In this document: piece after piece, positions 1 through 5,047 of the stretch
Position numbering within the stretch: the stretch's first letter is position 1
Layout of the letters: each line of letters begins with the position of its first letter
Source: an uncultured Verrucomicrobiae bacterium
GTDB lineage: Bacteria; Verrucomicrobiota; Verrucomicrobiia; Palsa-1439
Reading direction: 5' to 3'
DNA: 5,047 nt
Assembly: GCA_937927265.1 (NCBI GenBank)
Contig: CALBCO010000151.1
Coordinates: forward strand, 1 to 5,047
Notes under the pieces: generated by a model
Seen by the model: the letters and a program-made list of their open reading frames with translations, nothing else
Told to the model about the DNA's origin: nothing
The model's database searches: none
Made by a program: the position numbers and the translations under genes

Positions 1-260
1 TTGAACAAGTGATAGCCGGTGACCTGGAGGCCGCCGAGCGCATAGTTCACGGCCAACGTCAGCGCCACCACGGGCCGCCCGTCCACCGTGGACTGTGGCG
101 GTGCGGTCAGTGCCTCGGTCAACGGCCACAACCGGCGGATGTGCGGGTTGTCCACAATCGCGTTGAAGTCATCAAACAGAAACGCGCCGGTCAGGCTGTT
201 GTGATACGCCACTCCACCGGCCACGACGATGATTGCGATCATCCAATTGCGCCAGGTCAT
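1..260 (-). CDS. TMTC/GT-C-like polytopic membrane protein, N-terminal fragment (runs off the left edge)
   Basis: This is the first 86 codons of a minus-strand gene that continues past base 1. Seen: residues 5-18 form a hydrophobic helix (WMIAIIVVAGGVA), which fits a first membrane segment or signal anchor. A loop with LFDD (28-31), NPHI (38-41) and GRPVVALTLAVNYAL (61-75) follows. Known: this order (short N-terminal helix, acidic DD pair in the first extracytoplasmic loop, NPxI, GRPV, then a helix and a YHLF motif) is typical of TMTC-like proteins. Many of those are GT-C-fold glycosyltransferase-like proteins with C-terminal TPR repeats, and the DD pair is the usual catalytic acidic site. 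Inferred: a membrane protein of protein-glycosylation type. The TPR part, if present, lies outside the window. Start: the ATG at 260 is chosen because it begins just before the helix. A GTG at 299 in the same frame is possible. Two ATGs at 266-271 are in another frame and hit a stop. No good Shine-Dalgarno is visible. Confidence 0.72.
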   Translation of the reverse strand, partial: MTWRNWMIAIIVVAGGVAYHNSLTGAFLFDDFNAIVDNPHIRRLWPLTEALTAPPQSTVDGRPVVALTLAVNYALGGLQVTGYHLF

Positions 261-317
261 GGCCGCATCATAACCAAAGGGCTTGCCAGCGGGCAGCACA
301 AACTCTAGCCTGCCGAC

Positions 318-788
318 ATGATTGATCTGGGCAGCGACGATTATTTCATGCGCGAGGCGCTCCGGCAGGCGCGGTTGGCCTACGATGCCGACGAAGTGCC
401 GGTCGGCGCGGTGATTGTCCATGCCGGCAAAATCATCGCCCGTGCCTTCAACCAAGTGGAACTCCTCAAAGACGCCACCGCCCACGCCGAGATGCTGGCG
501 CTGACCCAAGCCGCGCACGCGCTGGGGGATTGGCGGTTGGCCGGGACCACCCTGTTTGTCACCAAAGAACCCTGCCCCATGTGCGCCGGCGCCATTGTTT
601 TATCGCGGGTGCAACGGCTGGTGTTCGGCGTGCGCGACGAACGCGCGGGCGCGGCCGGCTCAATGTTCGCCATCACCGCCGCCGCAGGGCTGAATCACAC
701 GGTGGAGGTGGCGGCCGGGGTGCGGGCGGACGAAGCGCGGCAACTGCTCCAGGATTTCTTCCGCGCCAAACGGCAATCGCCGCCGTAG
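318..788 (+). CDS. tadA: tRNA-specific adenosine(34) deaminase
   Basis: TadA deaminates adenosine to inosine at the wobble position (A34) of tRNA-Arg(ACG), so that one tRNA reads several Arg codons. It acts in the cytosol as a homodimer. Seen: 156 residues with a single cytidine/deoxycytidylate deaminase-type fold. The zinc and proton-shuttle motif is HAE at 56-58, and the two zinc cysteines lie in PCPMC (Cys86, Cys89). Asn45 matches the substrate-binding Asn of E. coli TadA, and GAAGS (111-115) and the C-terminal LLQDFFRAKR helix also match. Length is normal for the family. Start: the ATG at 318 keeps the DDYFMREAL segment, which matches the HEYWMRHAL segment of E. coli TadA. The in-frame ATG at 348 would remove it. 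No clear Shine-Dalgarno precedes either. The gene is transcribed alone, divergent from the TMTC-like gene and convergent with the thiolase/FadJ-like chain. A guanine or other nucleobase deaminase is unlikely given the C-terminus. Confidence 0.95.
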   Translation: MIDLGSDDYFMREALRQARLAYDADEVPVGAVIVHAGKIIARAFNQVELLKDATAHAEMLALTQAAHALGDWRLAGTTLFVTKEPCPMCAGAIVLSRVQRLVFGVRDERAGAAGSMFAITAAAGLNHTVEVAAGVRADEARQLLQDFFRAKRQSPP

Positions 789-813
789 TCAGCCTGTCGT
801 TGCGCAGACCGCA

Positions 814-2595
814 CTACAAATTCGGTCGCCAGACGCCACCCAGCGTTTCCTGCGCATACGTCGCCAACCCACCCCGCCAGGCAGGAAAACCAAGTCCCCA
901 GACCGAGAGAGCATCGAGGTCATCGTCGCTGAGCACAAGCTGCTCTCGTCGGCACCGTTGACCTTCGGCGATTAATGCCTCGAGTACTCGTTTCTGAATC
1001 CATGCCATGGGGAACTTTGTTCGCAACGGCTTGACAGCCGGTCCCACGCCACTTTCACGGACCAACCCGACTGGTCCCGCTCGCATCCCGAACTCCACCA
1101 TCGCCGTGTCAATCTGTCCGGGCGCAACCTGTTCTCGGAGCAACTCCGTCGCTGCTGCGGCATAGCAAGCAACGAGCCGGGCGGTGACCGGGCCGGCCGT
1201 CAACACCGGCAGCTTCCCAATCTGTTTCACCAACGCTACGGCCAGCGCCGCCGCCGCGCTGCCCGTTCGCGCGCCGCGCACCACTTCCACCACTGCCGCT
1301 TGGGACACAGGCCGCGCCCAATACAAACCGACACACTGCGCCGCGCGATCCGTAACCGTCGCCCAGTCTTCCAGATCAGCCTCCTCCACCGCGCTGGCCA
1401 ACACACACTCCCGGCTTGTCACCCGACCTAAATCCGTCCACACCCGCCGCCGCGTCGCGGCATCGCTCGTCATGGCCGCGATGACCACCTCACAATTCCC
1501 GAAACCCGACCAGTCAACGGTCGGGCGCACGGCCGGCCAACCCGCCTGATTCGTCTTCCGGTCGGCCTCGGCAATCCGCTTCATTCCCGCCGCCACCGCC
1601 TCCGTGCTGACATCGTACAGCCGGACCAGCAGACCGCGCGCAGCGCACCACTGCGCAATGGCGGCCCCCAAGGCGCCCGCTCCGACGACGCCGACTTTGC
1701 GAAGGGCGGTCCGACGCACGAAACGAACTGCCTCTGGGGCAGCCAATTTTTCGCGGAGTGTCGCGATGTGATCCAAGTGTCGCCATTCGGGGTTGATGAT
1801 CAACTCGGCAAACGTCTGCGCCTCGGTTTCCAACGCCGACGGCAGCCCTTGCGCCAAGCCGCGCTCGATCGTGTCAATGGTCCGGCGCGGGGAAACCCTC
1901 AGCCGGCCAACCGACCGCCGGGTCTGTCGGCAGATGAACTGTCGCATCGGTGGCCAATTCTCCAACTGGCAGCCCAGCGGCAGGCGGCGCCGTCCTGGAC
2001 GGCACAATGTGGGCGCGATACTCGTCAACTCGCGTGGCAGACAAATCTTGTCCACCAACCCCAGCTCCCACGCTGTCACCGCGCCAATCTCCCGCCCCGA
2101 GACAATGAAATCAAGTGCCCGGCGCAACCCGATCAATCGTGGCAGGCGTTGACTGCCACCCCAACACGGAATCAAACCCGCAGAGGTCGCCGGCAACGCC
2201 AGTCGCGTGGCCGGATCCTCCGTTGCCACCCGATACTGGCAGGCCAACGCCAACTCACACCCGGCGCCGATGCACGCCCCATGAATCGCCGCCACCGTCG
2301 GCGCGGGGAAACTGGCCAGGCGTTGGAACACCCGTTGGCCGCCACGCGCCAAGGCGGTAGCAAAACTCGCGCCCCGCAGTCCAGCCAACAAGGCCGGGTC
2401 CATGTCCCCCAAGAAACTGTCCGGCTTCCCGCTCGCCACGATCAACCCGGTCAAGGGCTGCGCGGCCAATTCTTCGAGCACCAGTTCCAACTCATTCAAC
2501 AACTCCGCGCCAAACCGGGTGATGGACGAGGCGGGATCGTTGATCGTGATCCACGCGATCCGCTGGTCATCCACTCCGTATTGCACCACGCTCAT
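814..2595 (-). CDS. FadB/FadJ-like enoyl-CoA hydratase/3-hydroxyacyl-CoA dehydrogenase, probably catalytically impaired
   Basis: This 593-residue protein has the domain order of the beta-oxidation alpha subunit. A crotonase domain spans about 1-190 (SGKPDSFLGD 55-64; GAGCELALA 110-118; GGSQRLPRLIG 146-156; GLVDKI 179-184). A linker helix region spans about 210-290 (TIDTIERGLAQG 239-250). An NAD-binding Rossmann domain starts near 299 (GAGALG 305-310, Asp328 ending strand 2). A shortened C-terminal dehydrogenase part ends with GLGFPAWRGG (567-576). Oddities: the second crotonase catalytic Glu is Ala136, while the first, Glu114, is kept. The dehydrogenase His position is Tyr425, while its partner Glu437 is kept. 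The SNTSS-type motif reads SAVEE (401-405), and no Asn is found where PGFxxNR is expected (468-475). It is over 100 residues shorter than FadJ (about 714), with a gap near 515-530. Start: the ATG at 2595 forms an ATGA overlap with the thiolase stop and has GGAG 8 nt upstream. A longer frame to 2643 lies inside the thiolase and is discarded. Family assignment is firm; activity is doubtful. Confidence 0.88.
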   Translation of the reverse strand: MSVVQYGVDDQRIAWITINDPASSITRFGAELLNELELVLEELAAQPLTGLIVASGKPDSFLGDMDPALLAGLRGASFATALARGGQRVFQRLASFPAPTVAAIHGACIGAGCELALACQYRVATEDPATRLALPATSAGLIPCWGGSQRLPRLIGLRRALDFIVSGREIGAVTAWELGLVDKICLPRELTSIAPTLCRPGRRRLPLGCQLENWPPMRQFICRQTRRSVGRLRVSPRRTIDTIERGLAQGLPSALETEAQTFAELIINPEWRHLDHIATLREKLAAPEAVRFVRRTALRKVGVVGAGALGAAIAQWCAARGLLVRLYDVSTEAVAAGMKRIAEADRKTNQAGWPAVRPTVDWSGFGNCEVVIAAMTSDAATRRRVWTDLGRVTSRECVLASAVEEADLEDWATVTDRAAQCVGLYWARPVSQAAVVEVVRGARTGSAAAALAVALVKQIGKLPVLTAGPVTARLVACYAAAATELLREQVAPGQIDTAMVEFGMRAGPVGLVRESGVGPAVKPLRTKFPMAWIQKRVLEALIAEGQRCRREQLVLSDDDLDALSVWGLGFPAWRGGLATYAQETLGGVWRPNL

Positions 2596-3722
2596 GGTTC
2601 GCACTCCAGCACGACCGCCATCCCCTGCCCGCCGCCGACACACAATGCCGCCAGGCCGAGCCGCAGATGCCGGCGCTGCATTTCCTTCAACAACGTCAAC
2701 ACCAGCCGCGCTCCGCTGGCGCCCACCGGGTGCCCGAGCGCGAGCGCGCCGCCGTTGACGTTGAGCAGGTCGCGGTTGACCGGCAGATGAAACTCTTCCC
2801 GCAACATCTGCAAGACGGCCAACACCTGCACGGCGAACGCTTCATTGATCTCCAGCAGTTGCAACTCTTTCCAGCGCACGCCGGCGTTCTCCAACGCGGC
2901 GGGAATTGCCAAGGCCGGCCCCAGCCCCATGCGACGCGGTTCCAACCCGACCACGGCATAACCGCGCAACCATCCGAGCGGTTCCAGCCCCCACTCCGTC
3001 GCCCGTTCCGCGCTCATCGCCAACAGCGCCACGGCACCGTCGGTGACGGGCGCGGCGTTGCCGGCGGTGACACTGCCGTTGTGCCGCGCAAACACCGGCG
3101 GCAACGCAGCCAGCGCCGCCAACGAAGTGTCAGCACGGACGGTATTGTCGTCTTGCACCACCCGGCCGTCGCGCAGGTACACAGGGACAATCTCTTCCTG
3201 GAGTTTCTCACGCGCCGCGATGGCTTTCTGGTGCGACGCCAGCGCAAACGCATCCTGATCAGACCGGCTGATGGGGAATTCCCGGTACAACAATTCGGCG
3301 GTCTCCCCCATGCGCAGACCGCAGAGCAGATCGGTCAACGCAGCTCCCGCCGGCCAGTGCGACATGCTCTCGACGCCGCCAACGACAAAGATGTCTCCTT
3401 GTCCGGCCACGAGTTTTTCGTAGGCACTTGTCAGGGACTCAAAGCCGCTGGCACAGTTGCGTTGCACGGTGACCGCAGGCACGGTCGCGGGGATGCCGGC
3501 CCCGACTGCAATCACTCGGGACGGATTCACCGCGTCGGGCGCAGCGAGGACATTGCCGAAGATGACTTGCGAGATGCGTGCGGGATCGAGGCCAGTGCGT
3601 TCCAGCAATTCCGCGGTGACGATGCGGCCCAGTTCCACCGCCGACAAGCCGGCCAAGTTTGTTCCGGCCTTGCTGAACGGTGTGCGCACGCCACCGATGA
3701 TTGCCAATCTGGCTGCGGCCAT
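2592..3722 (-). CDS. Acetyl-CoA C-acyltransferase (thiolase, FadA/FadI-like)
   Basis: Thiolases cleave 3-ketoacyl-CoA with CoA to acetyl-CoA and a shortened acyl-CoA, the last step of beta-oxidation; some run in the biosynthetic direction. Seen, numbering from the ATG at 3722 (376 residues): VRTPFSKAG near the N-terminus, the nucleophilic Cys90 in QRNCASGF, GGVESMS (115-121), and NEAFA (293-297). The catalytic His331 lies in NVNGGALALGHPVGASGAR, and the second Cys361 in CVGGGQGMAVVLE. All catalytic landmarks are present. TAGNAAPVTDG and GLGPALAIPAALENAG are typical of the degradative FadI-like branch. The loop after ESMS runs quickly into LCGLRMGETAE and seems shorter than in FadI-like relatives of about 420 residues. 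Start: the ATG at 3722 matches usual thiolase N-termini. A TTG at 3758, overlapping the upstream stop as TTGA, would add 12 residues; neither has a good Shine-Dalgarno. The gene overlaps the FadJ-like gene by 4 nt, so the two products are probably made together as beta and alpha subunits. Confidence 0.93.
   Translation of the reverse strand: MAAARLAIIGGVRTPFSKAGTNLAGLSAVELGRIVTAELLERTGLDPARISQVIFGNVLAAPDAVNPSRVIAVGAGIPATVPAVTVQRNCASGFESLTSAYEKLVAGQGDIFVVGGVESMSHWPAGAALTDLLCGLRMGETAELLYREFPISRSDQDAFALASHQKAIAAREKLQEEIVPVYLRDGRVVQDDNTVRADTSLAALAALPPVFARHNGSVTAGNAAPVTDGAVALLAMSAERATEWGLEPLGWLRGYAVVGLEPRRMGLGPALAIPAALENAGVRWKELQLLEINEAFAVQVLAVLQMLREEFHLPVNRDLLNVNGGALALGHPVGASGARLVLTLLKEMQRRHLRLGLAALCVGGGQGMAVVLECEP
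2604..2607 (-). promoter_or_regulatory. Ribosome binding site (GGAG) for the FadJ-like gene
   Basis: GGAG on the minus strand, inside the last codons of the thiolase, sits 8 nt before the ATG at 2595. Its spacing supports that start over the longer reading frame, and with the ATGA overlap it points to translational coupling of the thiolase and FadJ-like genes. Confidence 0.6.
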
Positions 3723-3754
3723 CAACAGCAGCGTATCATAGCCCCGCAACCGGC

Positions 3755-4669
3755 TCAACGCAGCGGTGGAGAGTTTTGCAGGAGAGCAATCAGCCGCAAC
3801 GTCGTTTGGCCGGTAATGGCCAGACTACGCGGGTTGATCTTATCGAGGCTATCGTGTGGGGTGTGCCAATAATCGTTCAGCCCCGGCGCACTGCCGTATT
3901 CGAAATCAATCAGGTTCACCGCCGGAATGCCAGCCTCGAGAAATGGCGTATGATCGTCGGTGATGTGGCCGTTGAAATAACCGAAGTAGTCCCGGTAACC
4001 CATGTCCCGCGCCGCATCGAACACCCGTTGTGCCAGCGCAGGCGTGCTGTTGCGCGGTATCGTGATGTGCAGCCGTGCGTCGCCCACCATATCGAGCAAG
4101 ACAAACGCCTTGATCCAGTCCACTTGCTGTTTGCCTTTGAGGTCCTCGACAAAAAACCGGCTACCCCACAAACCGTCCTGTGGTCCGTATTCAACCATGC
4201 ACTCCTCGCCGTCGAAGAACACCAACCACAGGTTGGGTTGATTACCGGCCACGCGGGCGATTTCCAGCAACACGCCCACGGCTGAGCCGCCGTCATTCGC
4301 GCCCACAAAACGGAAATCCTCGAACATCTTGGTGTCGTAATGTGCGCCGAGCACAATCACCTGCCCCGGTCCGCCCCGGCCCCGCGTTTGGCCGATGATG
4401 TTGCGAAATTGCATCACACCGCGCGGCGTTGAGGCGCGAAAGACTTGTTCGCGGGTTTCCAACCCGAATTCCTGCAATTGGGCCGAGATGTACGTGGCAG
4501 CATAACCCAGCGCCACGCTGCCCGACGGACGCGGGCCATACCCAACTAATTGTTCGACATGCCGCACCGCTCGTTGGCCGTCAAACAACTGGGGGCGAAT
4601 TTCGGAGTGCGGCCGCGGACCGCACGAGACTAGCGTCAGCGTCATGGCCAGGAGCAGGAGCAGTTTCAT
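3755..4669 (-). CDS. M28-family zinc peptidase / glutaminyl-peptide cyclotransferase-like lipoprotein
   Basis: The protein has 304 residues. A short leader (MKLLLLLAMTLTLVSC) ends in a lipobox LVSC with Cys16, so it is probably a lipoprotein exported and anchored in the envelope. Seen zinc and catalytic positions: His110 in GAHYDTK, Asp126 in GANDGGSA, Glu155-Glu156 in FFDGEE, Asp193 in VLLDMVGD, and His269 in YWHTPHDS. Known: M28 contains aminopeptidases and the related glutaminyl cyclases, which form N-terminal pyroglutamate. DGLWGSRFF (165-173) and ITDDHTPFLEAGIP (236-249) resemble the DSLYGSR and EDDHIPFL segments of glutaminyl cyclases, including their conserved acidic residue, so that activity is a real alternative to aminopeptidase. 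Start: the ATG at 4669 forms an ATGA overlap with the upstream M48 stop. GGAGG at 4683-4687 lies 13 nt away, rather far, and only 1 nt from another in-frame ATG at 4681, so the 4669 start rests mainly on the overlap and leader. The reading frame extends to 4735, but that part lies inside the M48 gene. Confidence 0.86.
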   Translation of the reverse strand: MKLLLLLAMTLTLVSCGPRPHSEIRPQLFDGQRAVRHVEQLVGYGPRPSGSVALGYAATYISAQLQEFGLETREQVFRASTPRGVMQFRNIIGQTRGRGGPGQVIVLGAHYDTKMFEDFRFVGANDGGSAVGVLLEIARVAGNQPNLWLVFFDGEECMVEYGPQDGLWGSRFFVEDLKGKQQVDWIKAFVLLDMVGDARLHITIPRNSTPALAQRVFDAARDMGYRDYFGYFNGHITDDHTPFLEAGIPAVNLIDFEYGSAPGLNDYWHTPHDSLDKINPRSLAITGQTTLRLIALLQNSPPLR

Positions 4670-5047
4670 GACGGTCGCCATTCCTCCGCCCATTGGATTC
4701 GCCGCGCCAGGGACGGATGATCGTGCAGCAACCATTCCACGACGGGATGCGGGGAGATGTCGGCCAAGTTTTGCGCGCCCAAGCGTTGCATCGCTCGGAT
4801 AAAAGCCGCTTTATTTCCAGTCAACTCCAGCGCAACCCGGTCCGCCAACCGTTCCCGGCGGCGGGAAAAAGCGTTGTTTAGCGGCAACACCAACAGCCCG
4901 AATCCAAACAGACACAACGCCAACAGTGGAAATGCCGCAAGGTCGGCCACGTTGGCCCAGCCAAACCGGTGCAACCCCGAACGCAAGGTCAGCTCCGCCA
5001 ACCACAACCCGGCAAAAATCGTGACCGTATTCCACGCGAGCAGCCGG
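4666..5047 (-). CDS. M48 (Ste24/HtpX-like) membrane zinc metallopeptidase, C-terminal fragment
   Basis: This is the last 126 full codons of a gene that enters from the right edge in frame; the sequence upstream of base 5007 is still open. Seen: two hydrophobic stretches, one around TVTIFAGLWLAEL and one around LAAFPLLALCLFGFGLLVLPL. Then come an NAFSRRRERLADRVALELTG segment and a C-terminal tail with QNLADISPHPVVEWLLHDHPSLARRI. Known: in Ste24-type M48 peptidases the ExxAD-type segment after the last membrane helix supplies the third zinc ligand (Glu in RERLAD). The tail HPxxxxRI is a common ending. The HEXXH motif is expected upstream, outside the window, and so cannot be checked. Inferred role: intramembrane or membrane-associated proteolysis, for example quality control of membrane proteins or CAAX-like processing. 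The stop overlaps the start of the M28 lipoprotein gene (ATGA), so the two are probably translated together. Confidence 0.85.
   Translation of the reverse strand, partial: RLLAWNTVTIFAGLWLAELTLRSGLHRFGWANVADLAAFPLLALCLFGFGLLVLPLNNAFSRRRERLADRVALELTGNKAAFIRAMQRLGAQNLADISPHPVVEWLLHDHPSLARRIQWAEEWRPS

Noticed and set aside
9..308. Plus-strand open frame of 99 codons at the left edge
   Set aside because: It lies over the minus-strand TMTC-like N-terminus, which has recognisable motifs; the plus-strand translation does not.
789..813. Possible bidirectional terminator between the convergent tadA and FadJ-like stops
   Set aside because: The 25 bp gap shows no stable inverted repeat followed by a T-run on either strand.
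1874..2071. Minus-strand 65-codon frame overlapping the FadJ-like linker, considered as evidence of one large frameshift
   Set aside because: Only its last few codons (EGFPAP) resemble the family. The rest is acidic and unlike the expected basic linker, whereas the main frame (LENWPPMRQF and following) fits, so only a short shifted block is proposed.
2596..2643. 16-residue N-terminal extension of the FadJ-like protein
   Set aside because: It lies within the thiolase coding region, and a better start at 2595 has GGAG at 8 nt and an ATGA overlap.
1768..2790. Plus-strand open frame of 340 codons antisense to the FadJ-like gene
   Set aside because: Low-complexity Arg/Gln/Pro-rich translation without domains; the minus strand carries clear crotonase motifs over the same bases.
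2667..3872. Plus-strand open frame of 401 codons antisense to the thiolase
   Set aside because: It is the shadow of a well-supported gene in GC-rich DNA. Its translation is rich in Gln, Arg and His with no recognisable motif, and the thiolase motifs on the other strand are unambiguous.

Overview
This is a GC-rich bacterial window (roughly 60% G+C by eye) that is almost fully coding. The gene content suggests a member of the PVC superphylum, most likely Verrucomicrobiota: a TMTC-like membrane protein with a short first luminal loop, Ste24-like M48 and M28 peptidases, and a thiolase/FadJ-like pair. No rRNA or phylogenetic marker is present to prove this. The window contains no tRNA, rRNA, CRISPR array, insertion sequence or clear terminator that I can support.

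Layout. (a) 1-260, minus strand: the N-terminus of a polytopic GT-C/TMTC-like membrane protein that runs off the left edge. (b) 318-788, plus strand: complete tadA, the tRNA adenosine-34 deaminase, divergent from (a) across 57 bp. (c) 814-5047, minus strand: a tightly packed four-gene chain. In transcription order it holds the C-terminal end of an M48/Ste24-like membrane peptidase, an M28 lipoprotein resembling glutaminyl cyclases, a thiolase, and a FadB/FadJ-like hydratase/3-hydroxyacyl-CoA dehydrogenase. Two junctions are 4-nt ATGA overlaps. At the M28/thiolase junction a TTG forms a TTGA overlap, but an ATG 36 nt downstream is the likelier start. tadA and the chain converge, with 25 bp between stop codons.

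How the genes fit together. The thiolase and the FadJ-like protein look like the beta and alpha subunits of a fatty-acid beta-oxidation complex. The two upstream peptidases act at the membrane or cell envelope and have no obvious metabolic link to them.

The most notable observation is the FadJ-like protein. Its fold landmarks are clear and its frame is open for 593 codons. However, it lacks the second crotonase catalytic Glu (Ala136) and the catalytic His of the dehydrogenase (Tyr425). It also lacks the SNTSS-type motif and the Asn of the PGFxxNR motif, a block of roughly 100 residues between the two C-terminal dehydrogenase repeats, and an in-frame YPAP linker motif. It looks like a pseudoenzyme or an enzyme in decay beside a thiolase whose catalytic residues are intact. 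All family comparisons here are from memory of consensus motifs, not computed alignments.
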